From Sva-07 sp963707515 (lineage in GTDB: Bacteria > Actinomycetota > Acidimicrobiia > Acidimicrobiales > Ilumatobacteraceae), in the NCBI GenBank assembly GCA_963707515.1, contig CAVPQI010000003.1, positions 186,001-250,000 of the forward strand: 64,000 bases of DNA, given 5' to 3'. Positions 45,135 through 53,911 of this stretch are shown piece by piece. The translations under genes were made by a program, and so were the position numbers. The stretch's first letter is position 1, and each line of letters starts with the position of its first letter. The notes below the pieces were generated by a model. The model did no database searches. It was not told the DNA's origin and worked only from the letters and a program-made list of their open reading frames with translations.

Positions 45135-45446
45135 TCACCGGCGCCGGCGGAGGCGGCGCAGCACCGAGCGGCGCTTCGATCCGCGGACTGTCCGGGCGCG
45201 CAGCCGGTCGCTGACCGGCTTGCCGCGACGTACGACTCGCCGGAGGTCGCGACGTTGCGTGCGCGAGCGGATCCGCTCGAGCACCAGCGGTCGGTCGCTC
45301 GCTGGGCCGACGACGATCACCGGCCCCCGACACAGCCCGAGACATCGGGTCTCGACGACGTCGACGTCCGCGAGTGCCTCGCGGACGTCGACGAACTCAC
45401 GTCGTCGCCGGCAGTGCTTGCCGGTGCAGAGGGCGACAGGGATCAG
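45135..45446 (-). CDS. Thioredoxin-like [2Fe-2S] ferredoxin domain protein
   Basis: About 103 residues, with VALCTGKHCRRRREFVDVRE and VVETRCLGLCRGPVIVVG giving the C-x4-C and C-x3-C pattern of thioredoxin-like [2Fe-2S] ferredoxins, and a basic C-terminal tail. No ATG, GTG or TTG lies between the end of the preceding gene and the first conserved strand. The only candidate is a CTG overlapping the upstream stop (CTGA). Without that it is read in frame with a frameshifted dehydrogenase. The start is therefore uncertain, but the domain itself is clear. Confidence 0.6.
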   Translation of the reverse strand: MIPVALCTGKHCRRRREFVDVREALADVDVVETRCLGLCRGPVIVVGPASDRPLVLERIRSRTQRRDLRRVVRRGKPVSDRLRARTVRGSKRRSVLRRLRRRR

Positions 45447-46718
45447 CGGCGGTTCTCGAAGTACTTCTTGTAGCGCTCCGCCGACGCCCGCAGCTCGGGA
45501 TCGGACGCGAACTTGGACTCGAACTTCTCGTACGCCTCGGCGCGCTTGTAGGGGATGTACTCGCGGGAAGTAGCCCTCGTGCGGGCGGTACTCCTTGAGG
45601 ACGCGCCGGGCGACGGTCGACTTGTGGACCTCGTCGGCGCCGTCGGCGAGCCCCATCGTCGGCGCGCCCGCATACATGTCCTGCAGCGGCGTGAGGTTGG
45701 TGGTGCCGAGCGAGCCGTGGATGTGCAGGGCGTCGAACGAGATCTCGCGTAGCACCCGCGCCATCGTGAACTTCACGGCGGCGATGTCGGTGCGCGTCTC
45801 CTGGCCCGAGGTCCGGTCCATCCGCCACGCCGTCTCGAGCACGTACAGCCGCAGCATCTTCAGCTTGGCGTAGCTCTCGGCGATCTTCTCCTGCACCATC
45901 TGGTGCTCGCCGATGATCTTGCCGTGCGACTCGCGTGACAACGCCCGCTCGCACATCATGTCGAAGGCCAGCTTGCACTGGGCGATCGTGCGCATCGCGT
46001 GGTGGATGCGGCCACCACCGAGACGCCGCTGAGCGAGCACCTTGGCGCCGTCCTCGGGGCCGAGGAGGTGGTCGAGGGGGACGCGGACGTCGTTGTAGAT
46101 GATGTGGTTGTGGTTGCGCGGCTCCGGCAGGATCTCGACACCGGGCGTCTCGCGCGGCACGACGAACATGCCGTTGGTGCACATGACGAACAAGATGTCG
46201 GCGGCGCGGCCGGCGCTGGTGAACCACTTCTCACCGTTGATCACCCATTCGTCGCCGTCGCGGGTGGCGTGCGTGCGGAACAGGTTGGGGTCGGACCCAC
46301 CCTGCGGCTCGGTCATCGAGTAGGCGGAGAACATCTCCTGGTTGAGCAGCGGCGTCAGCCAGCGCTCCTTCTGCTCCTCGGTGCCGTAGGCGGCGAGCAT
46401 CTCCATGTTGCCGGTGTCGGGCGCGGCGGCGCCGAACAGCTGTGGCGCCGCGGGGTAGCGACCGAGGATCTCGTTGAGCAGGCCGAGCTTGAGCTGACCG
46501 AAGCCCGGACCCCCGAGTTCCTCGTCGAGGAAGATCGCCCACAACCCCTGGTCCTTGACCTGTTGCTGGAGGTTGCGGACGAGCTCTTTGACCTTCGGGT
46601 CCGGGGAGCGGACGGCGTACGGGAAGACGTAGTGGAGCGGCTCCACTTCCTCCTTGCAGAAGCGCTCGACCCAGTCGAGCTTCTCCTGGAATTCCGGTTC
46701 GGTTTCAAATGACCACAT
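45443..46718 (-). CDS. Acyl-CoA dehydrogenase family protein (frameshift near 3' end)
   Basis: Flavoprotein of about 425 codons. Signatures are GTEEQKERWLTPLLNQEMFSAY, SMTEPQGGSDPNLFRTHATR, VINGEKWFTSAGRAADILFV and LHIHGSLGTTNLTPLQDMYAG. Near 45565 one extra base turns the expected REYIPYKRAEAYEKFESKF into another frame; the corrected frame ends ERYKKYFENRR with a stop at 45443. The ATG at 46718 (MWSFETEPEF) matches the usual family start; the ATG at 46730 lies inside a palindrome. It is divergent from a TetR gene. Confidence 0.85.
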
Positions 46719-46743
46719 GCATTGGAACATAATGCATATGCAT
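46717..46743. promoter_or_regulatory. Proposed TetR operator between divergent dehydrogenase and tetR
   Basis: Two overlapping palindromes, ATGCATT-N7-AATGCAT (46717-46737) and ATGCATATGCAT (46732-46743), form an A+T-rich island just upstream of the dehydrogenase gene. Confidence 0.65.
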
Positions 46744-46848
46744 GATCCGCGGCGAAGTCAAGTGCACCTCCCCGAAATTTGTCCGCTGCGTCTCGCTGAG
46801 CGGCACGGCACCGACACATTTCGGTTATGCACCGGGATCGACGCGATC

Positions 46849-47487
46849 GTGAGCGCGGGCACGACGCGCGAACGGATCATCGACGCCGCCGAATCGTTGA
46901 TCGCCGAGCGCGGGCTCGACGCGGTCAGCCTGCGGATGATCAACAGTGCCGCCAACGCCGGCAATGCCAGCGCGGTGCAGTACCACTTCGGTGACCGTGC
47001 CGGCCTGATCCGCGCCGTGCTCGCCCGGCGGCGTCCCGACGTCGAGAGCCGGCGGCACGTCCTGCTCGATCACCTCGAGGCGGCGGGGGCCGACGATCTG
47101 CGCGAGCTGGCGGCGGCGTTCGTCCGCCCGCTGGCGTCGGAGCTCGACGACGGCGCCGGCTACCTGCAGCTGCTGTCCGACCTCGCCCACCAGCCACGGC
47201 CGACGTTCGATCCGGAGATCTTCAGCGACGCCAACGACAGCGTCGTCCGCTGGCGGGCGATGGTGAAGCCGCTGATGGACCCGTTGGCGGTCCGACTCCA
47301 CCGCCGTCTGATCGCCATGCAGTTCACCTACGACGAGCTCGCCCGCCGCGCCCGCGACCGCGCCGATCGCGATCACCAGCTCTTCATCAGCCAGACGATC
47401 GACCTCGTGGCGGCCCTCCTCGACGGCCGCCTCTCCGACGAGACCCGTGCCCTCGTCGACGCTCGCCTCTCCCGCACCACCCCCTGA
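46849..47487 (+). CDS. TetR family transcriptional regulator
   Basis: Protein of 212 residues. The helix-turn-helix is VSLRMINSAANAGNASAVQYHFGDRAGLI; the ligand domain is helical. The start is the GTG at 46849, directly before the family pattern AGTTRERIIDAAESLIAERG. It is divergent from an acyl-CoA dehydrogenase, which it probably represses. A hairpin array begins 17 bases after the stop. Confidence 0.87.
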   Translation: MSAGTTRERIIDAAESLIAERGLDAVSLRMINSAANAGNASAVQYHFGDRAGLIRAVLARRRPDVESRRHVLLDHLEAAGADDLRELAAAFVRPLASELDDGAGYLQLLSDLAHQPRPTFDPEIFSDANDSVVRWRAMVKPLMDPLAVRLHRRLIAMQFTYDELARRARDRADRDHQLFISQTIDLVAALLDGRLSDETRALVDARLSRTTP

Positions 47488-47503
47488 CCGCGAGCGACCC
47501 CAC

Positions 47504-47796
47504 GCGATGAGCGGACGGCCCGACCCCTGGTCCGCTGGCTGATCGCGCCGCCGGCCGCGCATCCACGCGATGAGCGGACGGGCCGAGCCCTGGTCCGCTG
47601 GCTCATCGCGCCGAGGCCGCGCGTCCACGCGATGAGCGGACGGGCCGAGCCCTGGTCCGCTGGCTCATCGCGCCGAGGCCGCGCGTCCACGCGATGAGCG
47701 GACGGCCCGAGCCCTGGTCCGCTGGCTCATCGCGCCGAGGCCGCGCGTCCACGCGATGAGCGGACGCCCCGAACCCTGGTCCGCTGGCTCATCGCG
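47504..47796 (+). repeat. Tandem hairpin array B: five units, period 62-63 bp
   Basis: Units start at 47504, 47567, 47629, 47691 and 47753. Each has arms GCGATGAGCGGAC / GTCCGC and CTCATCGC around the inner GGGCCGAGCCCT, then an 18-base spacer of type CCGAGGCCGCGCGTCCAC. Spacers are as conserved as the hairpins, so it is not CRISPR. It occupies most of the 394-base gap before the next gene; a degenerate single hairpin follows near 47824-47856. Confidence 0.92.
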
Positions 47797-47881
47797 CTGA
47801 TGACGCGTGCGCGGGTGCGCGGGTGAGCGGGTGCGGGAAACGCTCATCGCGGGACGGGGTGGGGGATGCGATGCTGGCGCG

Positions 47882-48247
47882 ATGGACGAGGTGCGACGCG
47901 ACGGCGACGGCGAGTTGTGCGGGTATGTCCGCCGCAACGACGACGAGGACGGACGGTGGCAGGCGATGACCGTGTTTCGCGGCGTGCTCGGTGCCTTCGA
48001 CGACGAGGATGCCGCGCACGGGCACGTGCTCGCCGAGGGCCTCGTGGCCGTCGCCGATCGGTGGACGCTCGTCGACCGCGACGCCGCCCCGGGCGACCAG
48101 ACGGAGCAGATCGTGTGCATCCAACAGATGAGCCCCGACGAGGTCACGCTCGCCCTCGGCTACTCCTCGCTCCCCGGCGTGCCGACGCTGACGCTCGCCA
48201 CCGACGAGCTCGGCGATGGTCGGTGGAGCCTCGAACGCCGCTCCTGA
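47882..48247 (+). CDS. Hypothetical protein
   Basis: Acidic protein of 121 residues, no signal peptide or membrane segment. It starts MDEVRRDGDGELCGYVRRNDDEDG and contains several predicted beta strands (WQAMTVFRGVLGAFDDEDAA, TEQIVCIQQMSPDEVTLALGY). No family is recognised. It ends 22 bases before the methionine aminopeptidase gene and is probably co-transcribed with it. Confidence 0.7.
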   Translation: MDEVRRDGDGELCGYVRRNDDEDGRWQAMTVFRGVLGAFDDEDAAHGHVLAEGLVAVADRWTLVDRDAAPGDQTEQIVCIQQMSPDEVTLALGYSSLPGVPTLTLATDELGDGRWSLERRS

Positions 48248-48269
48248 CCGCTCGGCTACCCTCGACGGC

Positions 48270-49007
48270 ATGACGATCGATCACGACGACGACCTCGCCG
48301 GACTGCAGCGCGCCGGACGGGCGGTCGCCGAGGCCCGCGATGCGATGCTCGCTGCCGTGGCGCCCGGCGTGACGACCGCCGACCTCGATGCCGTGGGTCG
48401 TGAGGTCCTCGACCGACACGACGTCACGCCCGCACCGCCGACGGTCGGATTCCCGGCGGCCACCTGCGTCAGCGTCAACGACGAGGCGGCGCACGGGATT
48501 CCGTCAGCCGAGCGGGTGCTGCGCGAGGGTGATCTCGTCAACGTCGACGTGTCCGGCTCCGTCGACGGGTACTGGGCCGACACCGGCGCCAGCACGGGGG
48601 TCGGCGTCGTCGCGCCGCTCGCCCAGCAGCTGATCGACGCCACCCGCGGCGCCAACCGCGACGCCCTCGACGCTGCCCGCGCCGGCCGTCCGCTGCGACA
48701 CATCGGCCGCGCCGTCGAGCGCCGGGCCCAGCGCCATCACTTCAGCGTCATCCGCAACCTCTGCGGTCACGGCACCGGCCGCGCCTTGTGGGAGGAGCCG
48801 AGCGTCCCCGGCTTCGAGGTCCGGCGCGACCGCACCATGCTGTGGGAGGGGTTGGTGATCGCCATCGAGCCGTTCCTGTCGACCGGCGCCAACCATGCCA
48901 TCGAGGCGTCCGACGGCTGGACACTGCGCACCCCCGGCTGCCTCAGCGCCCAGTTCGAGCACACGATCGTGGTCACGCGCGGTCGGCCGATCGTCCTCAC
49001 CGCCTGA
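48270..49007 (+). CDS. map: Type I methionine aminopeptidase
   Basis: Metalloprotease of 245 residues that removes initiator Met from nascent proteins. All five metal ligands can be placed: two Asp in NVDVSGSVDGYWADTG, His in NLCGHGTGRALWEEP, Glu in VIAIEPFLS and Glu in QFEHTIVVT. The N-terminal extension is short, with no SH3-binding or zinc-finger domain. Start: ATG at 48270. The N-terminal region is slightly divergent from housekeeping Map, so it may be a second copy. Confidence 0.92.
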   Translation: MTIDHDDDLAGLQRAGRAVAEARDAMLAAVAPGVTTADLDAVGREVLDRHDVTPAPPTVGFPAATCVSVNDEAAHGIPSAERVLREGDLVNVDVSGSVDGYWADTGASTGVGVVAPLAQQLIDATRGANRDALDAARAGRPLRHIGRAVERRAQRHHFSVIRNLCGHGTGRALWEEPSVPGFEVRRDRTMLWEGLVIAIEPFLSTGANHAIEASDGWTLRTPGCLSAQFEHTIVVTRGRPIVLTA

Positions 49008-49145
49008 GCTGATCCGCGACGTCGCTCAACGTCGCCCAACGGCGCTCGACGTGATGCGACGTGGTGCGACGTACACGGCGAGCACGGCGAGCACGGGCCG
49101 CACACCGCTCGTGGCATCAGCGGGGCGACGTGTCAGACTCGCCGC

Positions 49146-49868
49146 ATGATCGAGCGCGAGATCGACGTCACGACACCCGATGGGACGATGAAGACGTTCG
49201 TCTTCCACCCGACCCACGGCGGTCCTCATCCGGTGGTGCTGTATCTGATGGATGCGCCGAGCATCCGCCCGGCGCTGAAGGACATGGCCACCCGCCTCGC
49301 CAGCGCCGGCTACTACGTGATGCTGCCGTTCCTCTTCTACCGCGGCAGTGAGTACCGCGAGTTCGGAACGAGCGACGAGGACATGCACGCCCGCCGGGAG
49401 CTGATGGGTTCGGTCGACCCGACGAACATCGTCGGCGACGCCGAGGCCCTGTTGGCGGTCGCCGACGGCGATCCCGCAGCTGCCGACGGTCCCATCGGCG
49501 TCGTCGGGTTCTGCATGAGCGGCGGCCTCGCCGTCTCGCTGGCGCGGGCGCTGCCTGACCGAGTTGCCGCGGCGGCATCGATCCACGGTGCGTGGCTGGT
49601 GCGCGACTCGAACGACTCGCCGCACCTCGACGCCGGGCGGATCCGTGCCGAGCTCTACTTCGCGTGGGTCGACCCCGACGAGACGGCGCCGATGTCGACG
49701 ATGGAGACGATGCGCGACGCACTCGAGGCCGCCGAGGTCGAGTACACGATCGACGTCATCACCAACGCAGTGCACGGGTTCGCACCAGCGGGCCCGCGCT
49801 ACGACCGCGACGCCTCCGAGCTCCACTGGGAGCGAGTGCACGCCCTGTTGCGCCGGCGAGTGGGCTGA
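49146..49868 (+). CDS. Dienelactone hydrolase family protein
   Basis: Alpha/beta-hydrolase of 240 residues. The nucleophile region is GVVGFCMSGGLAVSLA near residue 119 (Cys in the position of the family nucleophile), the Asp lies in FAWVDPDETAPM and the catalytic His in NAVHGFAPAGP. By family it opens lactone or ester bonds. Start: ATG at 49146. The preceding gap contains short CGAGCACGG repeats. Confidence 0.88.
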   Translation: MIEREIDVTTPDGTMKTFVFHPTHGGPHPVVLYLMDAPSIRPALKDMATRLASAGYYVMLPFLFYRGSEYREFGTSDEDMHARRELMGSVDPTNIVGDAEALLAVADGDPAAADGPIGVVGFCMSGGLAVSLARALPDRVAAAASIHGAWLVRDSNDSPHLDAGRIRAELYFAWVDPDETAPMSTMETMRDALEAAEVEYTIDVITNAVHGFAPAGPRYDRDASELHWERVHALLRRRVG

Positions 49869-49959
49869 CCCCGACGCCGACCGTCAGCGCCGAATCGCCG
49901 GAACGGTTCGGCCGTCCGGCGGGCCGTCGGATTCGTTCACGACACGCCGACGGGCTGGT

Positions 49960-51363
49960 TCACGAGACGCCGACGGAGCCCGCATCGTCGCCGTCGTCGC
50001 CGTCATTGCCGTCATTGCCGTCGTCGCCGTCATCGGCGGTGCGGTCGGTGGGGGCGGCGTCGGTGGACCGGCGCGGCTCGTCGGCAGCGGAGCCGCTGGC
50101 GGTCGCGTCCGTGCGCTTGGTCAGGCCGACCGCATCGATCGTGTGGCGGTGCATCGCCAGCACTTCGATCACCCAGCCGTCGACCTCGCAGCGGTCGCCG
50201 ATGTCGGGGATCCGGCCGAGCGACTCGAGCACCAGGCCGGCGATCGTCGCGTAGTCGCCACCGGGCAACTCGACGTCGATGTCGGGCAGATCGTGGATCG
50301 GGAACCTGCCGGGCACGATGATGCGGCCGTCCGGCTCGTGACGCACGGCGATGATGTCCTTGTCGGTCTCGTCGTAGATCTCGCCGACGAGCTCTTCGAC
50401 GAGGTCCTCGACCGTGACGATGCCCTCGGCGCCGCCGTGCTCGTTGATCACGACCGCCAGTTGCGCCCGCCGCAACTGCAGCTCGCGCAGCGTGGTCAGC
50501 ACGCGCGCTGCCTCCGGGAACACCGGGACGTTGACGGCGACCGAGGCGATGTCGCCTTCGTCGGGGCCGATCAGCTGGCGCAGGTGGACCACGCCGATGA
50601 CGTGATCGAGGCTGCGCCCGGTCGCCACCGGGGCCCGCGAGTGGCCGGATTCGACAAGCACCTGGCGCGCCTCGCTGAACGACCACGCGGCGTCGACGAC
50701 GATGACGTCGCTGCGCGGAACGAGGACCTCGTCGAGTGTCCGTTCAGCGACCTCGAACGCACCCTCGATCAGCTGGCGCTGCTCGGGCGTGAATGACGGC
50801 TGCACGGCCACCATGTCGCGCAGCTCCTCCTCGGTCACCTCTTCGCGCTGCACCTTGGGGTCGCCGCCGGCGAGCTTGACCACGACGTCGGTCGACTTCG
50901 ACAGCAGCCAGACGATCGGCCGGGTGACCGTCGCCAACATGGCGACCGGGCGGGCCATCAACATGCCCCACCGTTCGGCGCGCTGCATGGCGATGCGCTT
51001 CGGGGCGAGCTCGCCGAACACGAGCGTGAGGTAGGACAAGATCAAGGTGACGACGATGATCGACGCGGGACCGGCTGCACCACCGAGGAAGTCGAGCGGC
51101 TGCTCGAGCGGCTCGGCCAGCGACACGGCGGCGGCGGCGGAGGCGAGGAAGCCGGCGAGCGTGATGCCGATCTGGATCGTCGCCAGGAACTGGTTGGGGT
51201 TGCGGGCGAGGCGGGCGAGCAGCGCGCCCGTGGCCGATCGCGACTCGAGCCGCTGCAGCTGCCCTTCGCGCAGCGAGACCAGGGCGAGCTCGGTCCCGGC
51301 GAACGCCGCGTTGAGCACGACCAACACGACGATGAGGACAAGCTGCGGAAGCACCTCGCTCAT
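49960..51363 (-). CDS. CNNM/CorC-HlyC family membrane protein (hemolysin-like)
   Basis: Membrane protein of 467 residues. The N-terminal DUF21 domain has four spans (from LVLIVVLVVLNAAFAGTELAL; also FLATIQIGITLAGFLASA and LTLVFGELAPKRIAMQRAE). It is followed by two CBS motifs (DVIVVDAAWSFSEARQVLVE and the pair containing HGGAEGIVTVEDLVEELVGE) and a CorC_HlyC domain ending near residue 425. The family is linked to Mg2+/Co2+ export. The C-terminus is an Asp/Gly/Asn repeat tail from a short DNA repeat near 49985-50040. Confidence 0.9.
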   Translation of the reverse strand: MSEVLPQLVLIVVLVVLNAAFAGTELALVSLREGQLQRLESRSATGALLARLARNPNQFLATIQIGITLAGFLASAAAAVSLAEPLEQPLDFLGGAAGPASIIVVTLILSYLTLVFGELAPKRIAMQRAERWGMLMARPVAMLATVTRPIVWLLSKSTDVVVKLAGGDPKVQREEVTEEELRDMVAVQPSFTPEQRQLIEGAFEVAERTLDEVLVPRSDVIVVDAAWSFSEARQVLVESGHSRAPVATGRSLDHVIGVVHLRQLIGPDEGDIASVAVNVPVFPEAARVLTTLRELQLRRAQLAVVINEHGGAEGIVTVEDLVEELVGEIYDETDKDIIAVRHEPDGRIIVPGRFPIHDLPDIDVELPGGDYATIAGLVLESLGRIPDIGDRCEVDGWVIEVLAMHRHTIDAVGLTKRTDATASGSAADEPRRSTDAAPTDRTADDGDDGNDGNDGDDGDDAGSVGVS

Positions 51364-51478
51364 GTGCGGTCCGGTTCGTCAGGCGACGTCTGGCGTCGGC
51401 GGGATGTGCTGGTACTCGGAGGTTCGTCCACGGCGGTTCGCCGACGAGGATATCCAGCGCGTGTGACACTTGCAGCCC

Positions 51479-52756
51479 GTGGATCTCGACGCTGCCCTCG
51501 ACATCGCCCGACAGCACTACGTCGCCCGACGCCCCGTGAGCGCAGCGTGGCACCGGCGCGCTCGCGACGTGCTGCCCGGTGGCAACACCCGGTCGGTGCT
51601 CCACTTCGCGCCGTTCCCGTTCCGTGTGGCGCAGGCCACCGGACGTCGGCTGATCGACGTCGACGGCCACGAGCTCGTCGATCTGCTCGGCAACTACACC
51701 GCCGGGCTGCTCGGCCACTCGCCCGGCGCGGTGGGCGAGGCAGCCCATCGCGCCATCGACGACGGCTGGGCGCTCGGGGCCGTGCACGCCAACGAGGTGC
51801 GTCTCGCCGAGCTGATCACCGGCCGCTTCGACTCGATCGAACGGATCCGCTTCACCAACTCGGGCACCGAAGCCAACCTGATGGCGCTGGCGCTGGCGTG
51901 CCACGTCACCGGCCGCTCGAGGATCGTCGTCTTCGACGGCGGCTACCACGGCGGCGTGCTGACATTCGGAGCGGCCGGCCGGGCCGTCAACGTGCCACAC
52001 CGCTGGGAGCTGTGCCGCTACAACGACGTCGCCGAGCTCGACGCGGTGTTCGACCGGGTCGGCGACGAGATCGCCTGCGTCCTGATCGAACCGATGTTGG
52101 GTTCGGCGGGCTGCATTCCCGCCGAGCGCGAGTTCCTCGTCGCCGTGCGCGAGCGCTGTGATCGCCACGGTGCACTGCTCGTGTTCGACGAGGTGATGAC
52201 CTCGCGGCTCGGGCCGGGCGGGGCGCAGGGATCGGTCGGCGTGACGCCGGACCTGACGACGCTCGGCAAGTACCTCGGCGGCGGATTCAGCTTCGGGGCG
52301 TTCGGCGGGCGGGCCGATCTGATGGCGGCGTTCGACCCCGACGAGGGCGGAGCGCTCGGGCACGCCGGCACGTTCAACAACAATGCCGTCACGATGGCCG
52401 CCGGCATCGCCGCCGCCGAACTGCTGACACACGAGGTGCTGGCGTCGGTCAACCGTCGCGGCGACCGTCTGCGGACCGGGCTCGGCGAGGTGTTCACCGC
52501 CCACCAGCTGCCGATGTGCGTCACCGGATGGGGCTCGCTGATGAACGTCCACGCCACCGCCGGACCTGTTCGTTCCACGGCCGACCTCTCGACCGCCGAC
52601 GACCGGTGGCGCGAGCTGCTGTTCTTCGACTCGCTCGAGGCGGGGTTCTTCTTCGCCCGTCGCGGCTTCATCGCCCTGTCGATCGAGATCACCGACGACG
52701 ACGTCGACCACTTCGTCGGGCACGTCGACGAGTGGGCGCGCCGCGTTCGGCAGTGA
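51479..52756 (+). CDS. Class III aminotransferase, glutamate-1-semialdehyde aminomutase-like
   Basis: PLP enzyme of about 425 residues. It shows VLPGGNTRSVLHFAPFPF, LLGNYTAGLLGHSP, the phosphate-binding FTNSGTEANLMALALA, FDEVMTSRLGPGGAQ and the Schiff-base Lys in DLTTLGKYLGGGFSFGAFGG. This is the HemL-related group often labelled aspartate aminotransferase family. There is no haem gene near, so a separate transaminase role is likely. The GTG at 51479 is preferred; a TTG at 51470 adds three residues. It is coupled (GTGA) to the diadenylate-cyclase-like gene. Confidence 0.87.
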   Translation: MDLDAALDIARQHYVARRPVSAAWHRRARDVLPGGNTRSVLHFAPFPFRVAQATGRRLIDVDGHELVDLLGNYTAGLLGHSPGAVGEAAHRAIDDGWALGAVHANEVRLAELITGRFDSIERIRFTNSGTEANLMALALACHVTGRSRIVVFDGGYHGGVLTFGAAGRAVNVPHRWELCRYNDVAELDAVFDRVGDEIACVLIEPMLGSAGCIPAEREFLVAVRERCDRHGALLVFDEVMTSRLGPGGAQGSVGVTPDLTTLGKYLGGGFSFGAFGGRADLMAAFDPDEGGALGHAGTFNNNAVTMAAGIAAAELLTHEVLASVNRRGDRLRTGLGEVFTAHQLPMCVTGWGSLMNVHATAGPVRSTADLSTADDRWRELLFFDSLEAGFFFARRGFIALSIEITDDDVDHFVGHVDEWARRVRQ

Positions 52757-53772
52757 GCGATGGCGTGCCGGCCGCCGCCGTCACCGCCGCGGCCGTACGA
52801 TCCGGTGGCGTGGATGCGCTGCGGATCGTGCCGCCGGGACGACGGGGTCGTCTCCTCGACGAACTGCGCGAGGAGGTGCCCGGCGCTGTCGACGATCCCG
52901 ACATCGTCGACGCCCTCGTCGACGAGCTCGACTACGCCCTCCATCCGCCACGTCACGAGCGCCGGGTGCCGAGCTACGGCGCGCTGGTGCTGCCGACGGT
53001 CGAGTCCGATCGCTGGTCGAGCAAGACCGGGCTCGGTGTGCTGATCGCCGACACCGAGGTCCGCCGCGACGACGAGGTCCGGCGTTACGCCGACGGCCTG
53101 ACCAGCTGGACCGTGCGCACGTCGAGTGGGATCTCGTCGCTCGCCGTGTTCGACCGATCCGCTGGATCGGAGCGTGACCTCGTGGTGCTCGCTACCGCCT
53201 CGGGGGCGACGGTGGTGCAGCGCCATCCGGGTGGCGAGGTGCGCCTCGTCGGTGCCGACGGCGTCGCTCGATGGGACGGCATCGCCTGGCACGTCGAGCC
53301 GCCCGTGCTGTCGTGGCTGGCACCGTCGTTGCGGGCCAGCCTCGTCGACGACGACGTCATCGTCCAGGCGTTGCGCTTCGCCGTCCACGACCTCGGCGCT
53401 CGCGGGATCGGGGCGATGCTGGTGCTCGGGTTCGACGAGTCGAGCCCGGCCGGTGTGGAACGCCGGATGCCCAAGCCGCCGGCGCTGTCGATCGTGCGTC
53501 CGGCGGCGCTGGGTCCGCTGCGCCACGTGCTGGGCCAGATCGACGGCGCCTCACTGTTCGATCGCAGCGGTCGGCTGCTCGAGCTCGGGGTGCGCTTCGT
53601 CCCCAGCGAGCGCGCCGAACGTGAGGTCGGTCCGCATGGCGGGACGCGCCACACGACGGCGCGGCGGATCAGCGCCGACGATCCCGAAGCCGTGGTGATC
53701 GTCGTCAGCGAAGCGGGGCCGGTGACGGTGTTCATCAACGGCGAGGCCGCCGGCACCTCACCCGACGACTGA
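52753..53772 (+). CDS. Predicted diadenylate cyclase (DisA_N/DAC domain) with N-terminal sensor-like region
   Basis: Protein of 339 residues, no membrane segment. The C-terminal part (about 185-330) carries the two DAC hallmarks: DGA at 264-266 in IGQIDGASLFDRSGRLLELG-type context, and GTRHTTA at 297-303 in place of the usual R-H-R-x-A. These are followed by the conserved strand VVIVVSEAGPVTVFING. By family, DAC domains make cyclic di-AMP from two ATP. The upstream 180 residues (YGALVLPTVESDRWSSKTG, SSLAVFDRSAGSERDLVVLA) form an unrecognised domain that could sense a ligand. RH is kept but the second Arg is Thr, so activity is uncertain. Start: GTG overlapping the aminotransferase stop. Confidence 0.78.
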   Translation: MSDGVPAAAVTAAAVRSGGVDALRIVPPGRRGRLLDELREEVPGAVDDPDIVDALVDELDYALHPPRHERRVPSYGALVLPTVESDRWSSKTGLGVLIADTEVRRDDEVRRYADGLTSWTVRTSSGISSLAVFDRSAGSERDLVVLATASGATVVQRHPGGEVRLVGADGVARWDGIAWHVEPPVLSWLAPSLRASLVDDDVIVQALRFAVHDLGARGIGAMLVLGFDESSPAGVERRMPKPPALSIVRPAALGPLRHVLGQIDGASLFDRSGRLLELGVRFVPSERAEREVGPHGGTRHTTARRISADDPEAVVIVVSEAGPVTVFINGEAAGTSPDD

Positions 53773-53857
53773 CGTCTGGGACCGGCGACTGCGCACCGGT
53801 GGCTGCGCACCGGCGACTGTGCATCGGCGGCTGCGCACACCGGCGACGCGAATCGGT

Positions 53858-53893
53858 GACTGCGACTGCGACTGCGACTGCGACTGCGACTGC
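53858..53893. repeat. Six-base tandem repeat (GACTGC x6) with flanking minisatellite
   Basis: Six perfect GACTGC units; from 53783 to 53857 there are also imperfect GGCGACTGCGCACC-type units. They fill the space between two convergent genes. Confidence 0.9.
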
Positions 53894-53911
53894 CGATGAC
53901 GGTTGCCGGGG

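Noticed and set aside
47373..47690. Minus-strand repeat protein within array B
   Set aside because: Its repeats are only the translation of the 62-bp units, it has no ribosome site, and the period is not a multiple of three.
47504..47796. Regular 62-bp repeats as a CRISPR array
   Set aside because: Both the hairpin part and the 'spacer' part are conserved from unit to unit, units are palindromic, and no cas gene is present.
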